DNA of 39,392 nt from an uncultured Spartobacteria bacterium (GCA_903847935.1 CAINEX010000052.1:1-39392); one strand, 5' to 3'. Positions 1 through 8,843 are shown, numbered from the stretch's first letter. Numbers and translations: made by a program. The notes: a model not told the origin generated them from the letters alone.

Positions 1-1
1 A

Positions 2-187
2 TATGAGACCACTCTTCCCTCACCTCCCTTCTTCCGTATCGATCGTTCTTACATTGTGAATTTAGATCTCATGATACGCATCGATCGCAAATCACGTGAC
101 GAAGCATTATTGATTCTGGAAGGAATTCCCGAAGGGATACCCCTTGCCAGGACTTCCCAGCAACGGCTTAAATCTTACCTCGGTTGA
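2..187 (+). CDS. LytTR-family DNA-binding regulator, C-terminal fragment
   Basis: The reading frame is open from the left edge to a TGA at 185-187 and encodes about 61 residues. It contains FFRIDRSYIVNLDLM, then RIDRKSRDEALLILEG, then IPLARTSQQRLKSYLG at the end. This matches the last half of a LytTR domain, where an [FI]xRxHRSYIVN motif is followed by a beta hairpin and the closing [IV]PV[SG]R...LKxxL segment. LytTR proteins are usually response regulators with an N-terminal receiver domain that bind direct repeats in promoters. The receiver part, if present, lies outside the window, so the target and signal are unknown. It converges on leuB, with a hairpin between them. The call rests on motif recognition in a short fragment. 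Confidence 0.72.
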   Translation, partial: YETTLPSPPFFRIDRSYIVNLDLMIRIDRKSRDEALLILEGIPEGIPLARTSQQRLKSYLG

Positions 188-192
188 GATAG

Positions 193-215
193 CACCACCC
201 TCTCGGGAGGGGGTG
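193..215. terminator. Hairpin between convergent LytTR gene and leuB
   Basis: An inverted repeat, CACC-CTC / GAG-GGGTG around a TCGG loop, lies 5 bases after the LytTR stop and 11 bases after the leuB stop. It could stop transcription from both sides. There is no strong T tract on either strand, so it may be a weak or factor-assisted terminator. Confidence 0.45.
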
Positions 216-226
216 TCAGCTCAATC

Positions 227-1354
<1,128 letters not shown>

Positions 1355-1549
1355 TTAATCGGATTTTTTTAAATCAGGAAAAGGCGCGGCGTAATCATTC
1401 TAGGCCCAAGGGCCGAGAAGTCCGAGGAACAGCAGCTCCGAGGATGCGTGTTACAGGAAGATCGGCAGATAAATCAGGCGTTTTCACCCCAGGTCTTCCC
1501 TTTTGCGAACGTTGCACCCTTGTGTTGTGTGAAATCTTTCTTTTCCGTT

Positions 1550-2212
1550 TCAGCCTGCCATCGCCGATGCGATAAATTCCCGCACCTTCAGCGGATCCTT
1601 CACACCTGCGGCCGACTCAACACCACTCGCCGCATCAACGGCATGGGGATGTACTTGTGAAACAGCCTCGGCAACATTTTCGGGAGTAAGCCCCCCCGCA
1701 AGGATCACACGCTTGTCGGGATGGTCAGCAACAAACCAGGAGGCAAGTCGCCAGTCGATGGTATGACCGCTTCCTCCATAAGTTCCTGGAACGGCAGCAT
1801 CAAGAAGCAGAAAAGGGGTATGAAAATTGGAGGCAGCCCGGAGGTTCTCTTCGGATCGAACTCGCAGTGCCTTAATCCAATGAGGGAAACGGATTCCTTC
1901 CACGGAGCAGAATTCAGGTGATTCATCCCCGTGAAACTGGATCGCATCAAAGCTTTTGGTTTCCAAAAGTTTCTTCAGGAGCGTCTCATCAGGATTCACC
2001 ACAACAGCCACTCTGGCGACATCAGGATAGTCAGCCTTGAGTTTCCTGATCCATGCCAGATCGGAACCAAGAGGGATAGACCTTGGTGAAGGAGCGTAAA
2101 AGTTGAAGCCTAGTGCTCCCGCTCCAGACTCAATAACCCCATAGGCGTCATCAATCGTTGTGATGCCACAGATCTTGGGAGCGGCAGGCGTATGGTCGAA
2201 GAAGGGAATCAC
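1550..2212 (-). CDS. trpF: Phosphoribosylanthranilate isomerase
   Basis: TrpF converts N-(5-phosphoribosyl)anthranilate to carboxyphenylamino-deoxyribulose phosphate in tryptophan synthesis. The 220-residue (beta/alpha)8 protein has the catalytic cysteine in KICGIT near residue 15, GFNFY-APSPRSI, QFHGDES, the second catalytic acid in LLLDAAV near residue 138, GGSG for phosphate binding, and the closing LAGGLTPENV...DAASGVES. The start is a GTG at 2210-2212 with no clear Shine-Dalgarno sequence. It stands alone, with no other trp gene nearby. The 195-base gap downstream, up to leuB, holds only short repeats (CTCCGAGGA-like, twice) and no recognisable RNA or gene. Confidence 0.95.
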   Translation of the reverse strand: MIPFFDHTPAAPKICGITTIDDAYGVIESGAGALGFNFYAPSPRSIPLGSDLAWIRKLKADYPDVARVAVVVNPDETLLKKLLETKSFDAIQFHGDESPEFCSVEGIRFPHWIKALRVRSEENLRAASNFHTPFLLLDAAVPGTYGGSGHTIDWRLASWFVADHPDKRVILAGGLTPENVAEAVSQVHPHAVDAASGVESAAGVKDPLKVREFIASAMAG

Positions 2213-2290
2213 AACTCTGATAAATCAGGATACGACGTTCATGTCACGAGGACCCAGTTCCTTACCGGTCAATCCCTTTGCATTTCCTGA

Positions 2291-2719
2291 TTATTCATCC
2301 CTTCCGCTATCCGACACGACTCTTCCCTGAACAGGCTTGATCTCAGGATGATGGGTCACTGGGTAGACACGACCGTCGCTGGCCCGGAAAAAACTGCTTA
2401 GGATCCAACTGAAGAACCCGATGACAATCCCTGCAAAAAGAGCACTCCAAAATCCGGACACATGGAATCCGGGAAGGATTTTAGAGACCAAGAGAATCAG
2501 GAGTGCATTGATCACCAGGATGAAGAATCCCATGGTTACAATGATGAAGGGGAGGCTCAGCAGAAGAAGAACCGGTCGCACTAGGGCATTGATGATGCCC
2601 AAGAGGAGGGCCGCACCCAAGAGCGTACCATTGTTGTCACAACTCACTCCCGGCACGAGCCATGTGGCCCCAAGAACAGCCAGAGTCGTGACGCTCCATC
2701 TGATGAGGAACTCTTTCAT
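2291..2719 (-). CDS. YvlD-like small membrane protein (phage holin family 4 type)
   Basis: This 142-residue protein has four hydrophobic segments: roughly residues 5-23, 33-58, 60-80 and 86-108. The middle contains LLGIINALVRPVLLLLSLP followed by FFILVINALLILLVSKILPGF, typical of the PF04020 family (YvlD and 'mycobacterial 4 TMS phage holin'). The last 35 residues are polar and would lie in the cytosol. The family is mostly of unknown function; a few members are linked to envelope stress or antibiotic sensitivity. 'Holin' is a fold-based label, and no phage genes are nearby. It is divergent from the DUF2934 gene, and the 97-base spacer contains a small palindrome ACAAC-AAAA-GTTGT (2731-2744) close to its start. 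Confidence 0.8.
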   Translation of the reverse strand: MKEFLIRWSVTTLAVLGATWLVPGVSCDNNGTLLGAALLLGIINALVRPVLLLLSLPFIIVTMGFFILVINALLILLVSKILPGFHVSGFWSALFAGIVIGFFSWILSSFFRASDGRVYPVTHHPEIKPVQGRVVSDSGRDE

Positions 2720-2816
2720 ACAAAGATATTACAACAAAAGTTGTTAAGTTGGCATAAAAAACCTTTCTGAAATTTCATGGATAGGCATATTCTTTGCGTC
2801 TCAAGGAGAGACACTT

Positions 2817-3173
2817 ATGGCAACTAAAAAGACCAAATCGATGGCGACAGACACCACAGCTCCACGGAAAATCGCATCTGTCAAAAAAACCGTCTCAAAA
2901 GAGCCCAGCACAAAAGTTAAACCAAAGTCAACAGGCCGTAAAACACGGTCGTCCAAATCCTCCGCATCCACTTTAAGAGCCGGTCTTTCGCTAGAGCCAA
3001 AAAAACAGACCAAGGAACCGATCATTGCACACGATGAGATCGCACTGCGGGCTTATTTCATCGCGGAGCGAAGGCAGAAGATGGGATGGGAGGGTGACTC
3101 GGCAACGGACTGGTCCGATGCTGTGAGCCAACTCCGTGCCGAGGCGCTGGAAAAACCGCTGAAAAAAAGGTAA
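2817..3173 (+). CDS. Lys-rich DUF2934 protein
   Basis: The 118-residue protein has two parts. Residues 1 to about 65 are disordered and rich in Lys, Ser and Thr, with repeated basic clusters similar to histone-H1-like bacterial tails. Residues 70-108 contain HDEIALRAYFIAERR, GWEGDSATDW and SQLRAEA, which is the DUF2934 motif. The role of DUF2934 is unknown. The basic tail would suit binding to DNA or RNA, but that is inference. The start is strongly supported: the sequence AAGGAGAG lies 8 bases before the ATG, one of the best Shine-Dalgarno matches in the window. It converges on livF across a 28-base gap that contains a stem-loop. Confidence 0.82.
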   Translation: MATKKTKSMATDTTAPRKIASVKKTVSKEPSTKVKPKSTGRKTRSSKSSASTLRAGLSLEPKKQTKEPIIAHDEIALRAYFIAERRQKMGWEGDSATDWSDAVSQLRAEALEKPLKKR

Positions 3174-3182
3174 TTGCTGCGG

Positions 3183-3201
3183 TCGGAGGATATATCTCCG
3201 A
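3183..3201. terminator. Stem-loop between DUF2934 gene and livF
   Basis: A perfect six-base stem, TCGGAG / CTCCGA with a seven-base AT-rich loop, fills most of the space between two convergent stop codons and abuts the livF TAA. The position suggests a shared terminator or 3'-end stabiliser. It lacks a T tract. Confidence 0.4.
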
Positions 3202-3912
3202 TTAATGCCCGAGATAGGCGGAGCGAATCTTCGGATTCTCGAGAAGCTCTGCACCACTTCCGGACAGGGTGATGCTACCGAGTTCCAGAAGGCATGCTCT
3301 GTGAGCAAGCCTTAGAGCCATCACGGCGTTCTGCTCGACGATCAGGAGGGTTACACCCGCTTTGTTGATGTCCCGGAGGATGGCAAAGATCTCCAGCACA
3401 AGTTTGGGAGCAAGTCCCATGGAGGGTTCATCCAGTAGCAAGATCTTCGAACGGCTCATGAGGGCTCGCCCCACGGCCAGCATCTGCTGCTCACCGCCCG
3501 AGAGGGTGCCTGCCATCTGATTTCGGCGCTCTCTGAGGCGTGGGAAGAGCCCAAAGACTTTAGAGAGATTCACATCGTAAGCTTCTCGGTTGGTCCAAGC
3601 ACCAAGGCGGAGATTCTCCTCGATCGAAAGATTTGCGAAGATTCCCCTCCCCTCGGGAACCAGTGAAAGCCCCCTGCGGACAATTTCTTCGGGATGGTCC
3701 GTACGGATGACTTCTCCCCCGATCCTAATAGTCCCGGCATGGGGAACCGCACCCGCAATGGCTCGCAGGGTGGAACTCTTACCGGCACCATTGGCACCGA
3801 TCATGGTCACAATCTCCCCCGGATTGACTGAGAAGGAAATCCCTCGGACGGCTTGGATGCCTCCGTAGCGGACCTCCAGATCCTTCACATCGAGAGCGAT
3901 GGCTTGGTTCAT
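3202..3912 (-). CDS. livF: Branched-chain amino acid-type ABC importer, ATPase LivF
   Basis: One of two ATPases of a HAAT-family importer, working on the cytosolic face of LivH/LivM. The 236 residues show Walker A GANGAGKSS (about 38-46), the LivF-type VPEGRGIFANLSIEENL, signature LSGGEQQMLAVGRAL, Walker B ILLLDEPSMGLAP, and the switch histidine region replaced by the usual LivF VEQN. It overlaps livG by four bases (ATGA), so the two are translationally coupled. A GAGGGGG stretch in the livG tail can serve as ribosome binding site. It is the last gene of the livKHMGF run. The substrate cannot be read from the ATPase. Confidence 0.95.
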   Translation of the reverse strand: MNQAIALDVKDLEVRYGGIQAVRGISFSVNPGEIVTMIGANGAGKSSTLRAIAGAVPHAGTIRIGGEVIRTDHPEEIVRRGLSLVPEGRGIFANLSIEENLRLGAWTNREAYDVNLSKVFGLFPRLRERRNQMAGTLSGGEQQMLAVGRALMSRSKILLLDEPSMGLAPKLVLEIFAILRDINKAGVTLLIVEQNAVMALRLAHRACLLELGSITLSGSGAELLENPKIRSAYLGH

Positions 3913-4685
3913 GGCAGTTCCCCCTCGGTGCCGAGATAGGCCTCGATGACGCGTGGATCGGCTTTCACGTCTTCAGGTTTACCCCCTGCAATCCGGACGC
4001 CGAATTCGATGACCTCGATTCTGTCACACAGGGCCATGACCATCTGCATATGATGCTCGATCAGGACGATCGTTAGGGAAAACTTGTCGTGTACCCATCG
4101 GAGGAAATCCGTCAACTGCATCGCCTCGGAGGGGTTCATCCCGGCTGCGGGCTCATCCAGAAGGAGGAGTGTCGGCTTGAGGGCCAAGGCTCGCACGATT
4201 TCGAGCCGTCGCTGTGCTCCGTATGAGAGATCCCCGGCACGATCTTCCACATGAGACCCGAGCTGGAACATCTCCAGGAGTTCCATGGATGCCTCGACCG
4301 ACTCCCTTTCCCGGAGCAGTGCCCAAGGGCTTCGGAGCATCGCGTCAAGCGGGGAGCAAGCGAGCCCAGAGTCGTAGGCAATCCTCACGTTTTCCAGAAC
4401 ACTAAGTTGGCGGAAGAGCCTGATATTTTGGAAGGTCCTTGCCATGCCAAGACGGGCGATTCGCGAAGGTTGAAGACCAGTAATGGAGCGGCCATCAAAA
4501 AGGATGTCGCCGTAGCTGGGTGGATAGATTCCGGTGAGAAGATTAAAAAGCGTGGTCTTGCCCGCCCCGTTGGGGCCAATGATCCCGAGGATCTCACCGC
4601 GTTTGACAGCGATGGAGAGATCCCCGATCGCGCGAAGGCCTCCGAACTCGCGGGTGAGGTGACAGGTTTCTAAAAGGGCGCTCAT
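3909..4685 (-). CDS. livG: Branched-chain amino acid-type ABC importer, ATPase LivG
   Basis: The second ATPase of the importer, 258 residues. It has Walker A GPNGAGKTT (about 37-45), the LivG-specific GMARTFQNIRLF around residue 85, signature LSYGAQRRLEI, Walker B LLLLDEPAAGMNP, and IEHHMQMVM with the switch histidine. The C-terminal DPRVIEAYLG is the usual LivG ending. It overlaps livM by four bases (ATGA), and AGGAG lies 8 bases upstream of the ATG within livM. The motif set distinguishes it clearly from LivF. Confidence 0.95.
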   Translation of the reverse strand: MSALLETCHLTREFGGLRAIGDLSIAVKRGEILGIIGPNGAGKTTLFNLLTGIYPPSYGDILFDGRSITGLQPSRIARLGMARTFQNIRLFRQLSVLENVRIAYDSGLACSPLDAMLRSPWALLRERESVEASMELLEMFQLGSHVEDRAGDLSYGAQRRLEIVRALALKPTLLLLDEPAAGMNPSEAMQLTDFLRWVHDKFSLTIVLIEHHMQMVMALCDRIEVIEFGVRIAGGKPEDVKADPRVIEAYLGTEGELP

Positions 4686-5692
4686 GGGATGGTCTCCTGC
4701 TTGGCGTCAGCCTTCACTTCCAGTCTGGGCCTGAATGAAATCCTGGGCTTGAGCCAATTCCAGTCCCGATAGCCCATAATGCCGCCAGGTCGAAAAAGCA
4801 TCAGTAGGACGAGAAGAGCCGGTAGCACCACCATGCGCCATGTACCAAGGGGTTGCAGGCACTGGGTAAGAATGGTCACGCCCCCAGCCCCCAGTAGTGA
4901 TCCACCCAGCGAGGCAACCCCTCCAAGATAGACCATGACGAGGATCTCGGTGGACTTGAGGATATCAAAGGCGGAGGGATTAATGAACTGCAGTTGATGC
5001 GCGAACAACGCACCGGCCACACCCGCGAAAAAGGAAGATGTGACGAAGGCAACAAGCTTGGCAGTCCGGGTATTCACACCCATCGCTTCGGCAGCGACCT
5101 CATCCTCACGGATAGCGGCGATGCCTCGTCCATACTTGGAGTAGACCAGATTCCTAATCACCCAAAAGGTGACCACACACCAGAAGTAAGCCCAGGCAAC
5201 CGTGGTAAGGCGGGGGATGCCGAGTAATCCCCTCGGTCCCCCAGTGTAGGGAATGTTTTCAAGACCAGACTTCACGATCATGAGGAAGGCAAGCGTGATA
5301 ATGGCGAGGTAATCGCCACGAGTCTTGAACGAGAGAATGCCGACGGGGATACCAGCAAGTCCCGCAACACATCCACCGATCAGGACTGCAACTGGGAAAA
5401 GTAAGGCGGGGGGAGCCGCAGGGAAGAGCTTCACCGTGAGGATTGCAGAGGCATAGGCCCCTAACGCCATGAAACCGGCGTGCCCGACCGAAAACTCTCC
5501 CATCCAACCGTTGACCAGATTGAGGCTGACGCAGAGGATCGCGTTGATTGCAACAGAAACAATAACGAACTGCAGATAATCGTTCACAAGTCCCGTGTCA
5601 GGAAGGATCGCCGTAACAATCAGGCCGGCAACTAAAAGAACCGGCGGAAGATAACGACTCTTGGTCCAGGCAGTCATGCCAATCATGTTCAT
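4682..5692 (-). CDS. livM: Branched-chain amino acid-type ABC importer, permease LivM
   Basis: An inner-membrane permease of about 336 residues with eight or nine predicted helices. Landmarks are NLVNGWMGEFSVGHAGFMALGAYASA, the coupling-helix region GDYLAIITLAF, YTGGPRGLLGIPR, and the EDEVAAEAMGVNTRTAKLVAF loop that contacts the ATPases. I chose the ATG at 5690-5692, two bases after the livH stop, because AAGG lies six bases upstream. The frame extends ten codons into livH to 5722, but that would add a polar stretch before the first helix. It partners LivH to form the translocation pathway. Confidence 0.93.
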   Translation of the reverse strand: MNMIGMTAWTKSRYLPPVLLVAGLIVTAILPDTGLVNDYLQFVIVSVAINAILCVSLNLVNGWMGEFSVGHAGFMALGAYASAILTVKLFPAAPPALLFPVAVLIGGCVAGLAGIPVGILSFKTRGDYLAIITLAFLMIVKSGLENIPYTGGPRGLLGIPRLTTVAWAYFWCVVTFWVIRNLVYSKYGRGIAAIREDEVAAEAMGVNTRTAKLVAFVTSSFFAGVAGALFAHQLQFINPSAFDILKSTEILVMVYLGGVASLGGSLLGAGGVTILTQCLQPLGTWRMVVLPALLVLLMLFRPGGIMGYRDWNWLKPRISFRPRLEVKADAKQETIP

Positions 5693-5693
5693 A

Positions 5694-6569
5694 TCAAGCC
5701 TTGTGGAGGGCGGGCTTTCCAAGAAGTCCGTGCGGCTTGAAAATCAGGATCAACAGGAGCAGGGAATAGGCGATCAGGTCACGATAGGTGGAGGGCAGCA
5801 CCGCCACTGTCATGACCTCGACAGCTCCCAATAGGAAGGCACCAAGGACCGCGCCGCGCATATTGCCGATTCCCCCGATAACGGCCGCCACAAAGGCTTT
5901 CCATCCCACGGTGATACCCATCGCCGCACTGACCACGGGGTAAGCCATGCCGTAGAGCAATCCGGCGGCTCCCCCCAAAGCAGCACCCAGGGCGAAAGTG
6001 ACCGCAATGACCTGGTTTGCCGGCACACCGAGAAGCGATACAGTCGCACGATCCGAGGCGATCGCCCTCATGGCCATTCCAAAAGAGGTTTTCCTGATGA
6101 GAAAATCGAGAACGATCATCAGTCCCACCGAAACCCCGATGATGATGATCTGGAGTGTGGTGATGGTGATTCCAGAAAACTGATAGGTAACGTTGTCAAG
6201 AAGGTGCGGCATCGGACGGGCGTAGGGACTGATGCCTAGGGTCGTGTTCTGGATAACCAATCCACATCCGAGCGCGGTGATGATGGCGGAGACGCGGGGA
6301 GCGTTGCGCAGGGGGCGGTAAGCGAAACGTTCGATCAGGGTTCCAAGCACAGCGGTTGCACCCATTACCACGATGAGGGCCAACCAGAAAGGGACTGGAA
6401 CAATGGCAATCAGAAGAAGGCAAAAAAAGGCTCCGAGCATGAAGACATCGCCGTGAGCGAAGTTGATCATTGTCAGGACTCCGTAGACCATGCTGTAGCC
6501 GAGAGCTATCAGGGCATAGATTGATCCGAGCTGAAGGGCATTGATCGCCTGCTGGGCAAGGTACTTCAT
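5694..6569 (-). CDS. livH: Branched-chain amino acid-type ABC importer, permease LivH
   Basis: An inner-membrane permease of 291 residues with about eight helices. It starts with QQAINALQLGSIYALIALGYSMVYGVLTMINFAHGD, the LivH signature, and also has FAYRPLRNAPR, the coupling loop RAIASDRATVSLLGV, and the glycine-rich GWKAFVAAVIGGIGNMRGAVLGAF. It lies 40 bases downstream of the binding-protein gene and is followed directly by livM. Only a weak GGCGGATC precedes the ATG. Confidence 0.95.
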   Translation of the reverse strand: MKYLAQQAINALQLGSIYALIALGYSMVYGVLTMINFAHGDVFMLGAFFCLLLIAIVPVPFWLALIVVMGATAVLGTLIERFAYRPLRNAPRVSAIITALGCGLVIQNTTLGISPYARPMPHLLDNVTYQFSGITITTLQIIIIGVSVGLMIVLDFLIRKTSFGMAMRAIASDRATVSLLGVPANQVIAVTFALGAALGGAAGLLYGMAYPVVSAAMGITVGWKAFVAAVIGGIGNMRGAVLGAFLLGAVEVMTVAVLPSTYRDLIAYSLLLLILIFKPHGLLGKPALHKA

Positions 6570-6609
6570 GAAAGATCCGCCGCGATTGCCTCTGGACGTT
6601 GCAATTGGA

Positions 6610-7779
6610 CTAGGGTTCTACCGTACTAACCCAATGGAAGCCGCCATCCTTGATCTGCATGATCACGGCACTCTTGACGGGATCCCTGGTTCCCTCAGGA
6701 TAAATGAAATGTCCGGTCACCCCATCGAAGTCCCGGGTGGAGGCCATCACATCACGTACCGCAGAGCGGTCGACCTTACCTGCCTTAGCGATGCTGTTTG
6801 CCGCGAGCGTCATGGCGTCAAAAGTCAGGGCGGCCACATCGTCCGGAGCATTACCGAAACGGGCCGTGTAATCCGCGATGAATTGCTTTGCCTTGGGGGT
6901 GGCGGCCTCGGTTGAGTAATGGTTGCAGAAATATGATCCCTCAAGATTCTTTCCCGTATCGAGCTTGATGATGTCGGGAGAACTCCAGGCATCGCTGCCA
7001 AGGAAGGGAGCCTTGATTCCAAGTTGACGTGCTTGAGCCGCGATCAGCGGGGTGTCGTTGTAGGGTGCGGGCAGATAGATGATGTCCGGGGAGGATTCAC
7101 GGATCTTGGTCAACTGGGCCGAAAAGTCGCGATCACCTGTCGAGTAGGTCTCCATGGAGACCACCTTGCCGCCCGCCTTCTCGAAGGCTTCCTTAAAGAG
7201 GGTGCTCTGACTCGTCGGAGCCTCGGAAGAGACATCGTACAACACAGCTGCCGTCTTGGCATGAAGGTTCTTGGTAGCGAAAGCAGCGAGAACCGGTGAC
7301 TCGAAACGATCCGTGAAGCAGGCCCGGAAGACATTTTTTTTCGGCTTTCCAGTCGTGGAGTCGGTGGTGGTCTTCGGGTTAGTCGACCAGGGTGAGATCA
7401 TCAGACAACCGAGCGACTCGGAAATCTCACTGGCTGGAATTGCGCATGAGCTGGCATCGGGCCCGACCATGACGAGCACACCCTCTTGGGAGATTAAGCG
7501 CTGGGCGGCGGCGGCGGATTGGTCAGCCTTGCAGGAATTGTCGACCACGGAAAGTTGAACCGGAAGCTTGGTCCCTCCCACGGCAATCCCACCACTTTTG
7601 TTAATCTGCTCGATGAAGAGTTCAGCAGCTTGTTTGCAGGATGTTCCGACCGCGGGCATCTCGCCGGTCAACTCGGCGTTGATTCCAATTTTAACCGAGG
7701 GCTTGCTCGGCTGGCAGGAGGTCAGCAAAATGCAGTTGAGGACAAGCGCAGTGAGTAAGGGACGGAAGTGCAAGTGCAT
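6610..7779 (-). CDS. livK: Periplasmic substrate-binding lipoprotein of the Liv-type importer
   Basis: A 389-residue leucine-binding-like protein (periplasmic binding protein, type 1 fold). Residues 1-22 form a lipoprotein signal with lipobox L19-T20-S21-C22, so the mature protein is anchored to a membrane. The sequence VKIGINAELTG...GTSCKQAAELFIEQINKSGGI, then MVGPDASSCAIPASEISESLG and FLGSDAWSSPDI, follows the LivJ/LivK/AmiC-type family. Such proteins bind branched-chain amino acids, amides, urea or other small solutes, and I cannot tell which. It heads the operon and sits 80 bases downstream of the ArsR-methyltransferase gene. That gap contains two stem-loops and no clear promoter. Confidence 0.9.
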   Translation of the reverse strand: MHLHFRPLLTALVLNCILLTSCQPSKPSVKIGINAELTGEMPAVGTSCKQAAELFIEQINKSGGIAVGGTKLPVQLSVVDNSCKADQSAAAAQRLISQEGVLVMVGPDASSCAIPASEISESLGCLMISPWSTNPKTTTDSTTGKPKKNVFRACFTDRFESPVLAAFATKNLHAKTAAVLYDVSSEAPTSQSTLFKEAFEKAGGKVVSMETYSTGDRDFSAQLTKIRESSPDIIYLPAPYNDTPLIAAQARQLGIKAPFLGSDAWSSPDIIKLDTGKNLEGSYFCNHYSTEAATPKAKQFIADYTARFGNAPDDVAALTFDAMTLAANSIAKAGKVDRSAVRDVMASTRDFDGVTGHFIYPEGTRDPVKSAVIMQIKDGGFHWVSTVEP

Positions 7780-7797
7780 CGCTGTTGACTAACGCCT

Positions 7798-7851
7798 CGG
7801 CAGGCTTGCCGCAAACCTATTCATGCCGATCCCCGGCAACAACTTTGCCGG
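7798..7851 (-). promoter_or_regulatory. Two stem-loops in the leader between the regulator gene and livK
   Basis: Two perfect inverted repeats lie in the 80-base gap. One is CCGGCAA / TTGCCGG (7833-7851, five-base loop), just after the regulator stop codon. The other is CGGCA / TGCCG (7798-7811, four-base loop), 18 bases before the livK ATG. Neither is followed by a T tract in the minus direction. They could limit read-through from the regulator gene, protect the livK mRNA end, or do nothing. Confidence 0.35.
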
Positions 7852-7859
7852 AATATTCC

Positions 7860-8789
7860 TCAAGACTTAAGGCCTGTAGCGAGGATTGTCTGAAAGTTGG
7901 GCGCCAACTGCTCCCTCGCCACGACGCTGACCTCAAGATCGCAAAATCCCGACTTCTCCATCATGGCGTGTAGTTCCACACCGGAGAACCCGAGCCAAAC
8001 ATGGGCGTAGAGTTCCTTGGCCTGCTCATAGGTGTGACTGGCAAGGTCTAGGATGAGGATCCGCCCCCTCGGCTTAAGGATCCGAAAGGCGCTCTCCACT
8101 GCGCGTTGGGGTCGGGCCGCGTGGTGAAGAGCTTGACTGAAGAGGACAACATCGACGGATTCATCCTCGATCGGAGGCTCCTCAAGATCACCCAAGCGGT
8201 ATTCCAGATTTGCGAACCCGTTCTCTTTTGCGAGGCGTGAACCATACTCGACCATTTTTTCAGAATTATCGACAGCGATGACTTTTTTTGCGGTTCTGGC
8301 GAGCAACTGGGAAAGAGTTCCCTCCCCCGCCCCCATATCGGCAATAATCATGGGAGGCATGAGTCGGAGGAGCCCGTGGGCCAGGGCCTGCCAGGAACGT
8401 CCCGGCACGTAGGTGCGACCGAATTTTCCCGCCAGCTTGTCGAAATAATCTGCTGCACGGTCTCGACGTTTGTTCAACACAAGTTGAAGTGCCTGCCGAT
8501 CTCGATCCCCCTCTGCGAGTTCTGAAACCGCGGCGGCGACAGCCTCCCGTAACGGGGCGATGGCGGAAGGAACGGCAGCGTAGTAGATATTCTTTCCAAC
8601 CCGGCGATCAAGGACAAGACCTTGACGACGAAGCATTCCAAGGCTGGCTGAAATACGGGACTGCCCCATGCCCAAGGCCTCCTGCAATTCAGCTACCGTA
8701 AGCTCTTCCTCTAAGAGCAGCGACAGCAACCGCAATCGCGTGGGCTCAGCAAGGGCCCTGAGGGATTGGAGAATTGACGCCATACCCAT
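7860..8789 (-). CDS. ArsR-type transcription regulator fused to SAM-dependent methyltransferase domain
   Basis: This 309-residue protein has two domains. Residues 1-95 form an ArsR winged helix: LRALAEPTRLRLLSLLLEEELTVAEL, then QSRISASLGMLRRQGLV and the wing RRVGKNIYY. There is no cysteine in this part, so it is not a classic metal sensor. Residues about 115-309 form a class I methyltransferase: motif I D151-MGAGEG, acidic D174 in AVDNSE, then DVVLFSQALHHAA and ILKPRGRILILDL. It is divergent from metK-ahcY, the genes that make SAM and clear SAH. The ArsR-family regulator SahR of Proteobacteria controls such genes in response to SAH. By context this protein is probably an analogue that reads SAM or SAH through its methyltransferase domain. 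Whether it still methylates anything is unknown. A palindrome sits three bases upstream of its ATG. Confidence 0.85.
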   Translation of the reverse strand: MGMASILQSLRALAEPTRLRLLSLLLEEELTVAELQEALGMGQSRISASLGMLRRQGLVLDRRVGKNIYYAAVPSAIAPLREAVAAAVSELAEGDRDRQALQLVLNKRRDRAADYFDKLAGKFGRTYVPGRSWQALAHGLLRLMPPMIIADMGAGEGTLSQLLARTAKKVIAVDNSEKMVEYGSRLAKENGFANLEYRLGDLEEPPIEDESVDVVLFSQALHHAARPQRAVESAFRILKPRGRILILDLASHTYEQAKELYAHVWLGFSGVELHAMMEKSGFCDLEVSVVAREQLAPNFQTILATGLKS

Positions 8790-8791
8790 TT

Positions 8792-8807
8792 ACATATACG
8801 TATACGT
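8792..8807. promoter_or_regulatory. Palindromic candidate operator between regulator and metK
   Basis: ACATATACGTATACGT is a 16-base imperfect palindrome (one mismatched pair) with a perfect core TATACGTATA at 8795-8804. The overlapping ACGTATACGT (8798-8807) is also perfect. It lies 3 bases upstream of the regulator ATG and 66 bases upstream of the metK ATG. Binding here would block the regulator's own transcript directly and could act on metK from upstream. ArsR dimers typically bind such short AT-rich palindromes. Confidence 0.6.
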
Positions 8808-8834
8808 TAATAAGTAAAGCTGCCACCACTAGGC

Positions 8835-8843
8835 TGCTATCTT
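8835..8843 (+). promoter_or_regulatory. Possible extended -10 promoter of metK
   Basis: TGCTATCTT matches an extended -10 element (TGn followed by TATCTT), with no good -35 at the expected distance. A start about seven bases downstream would give a leader of roughly 24 bases. That is far too short for any SAM or SAH riboswitch, and none is seen. Confidence 0.3.

Noticed and set aside
1355-1549. Small RNA or riboswitch in the leuB-trpF gap
   Set aside because: Only short repeats (CTCCGAGGA-like, and GGCCC/GGGCC) are seen; there is no stable conserved-looking structure or terminator.
2291-2719. Prophage remnant suggested by the 'holin' label of the YvlD-like protein
   Set aside because: The name is a fold label; no endolysin, integrase, att repeat or other phage gene is nearby.
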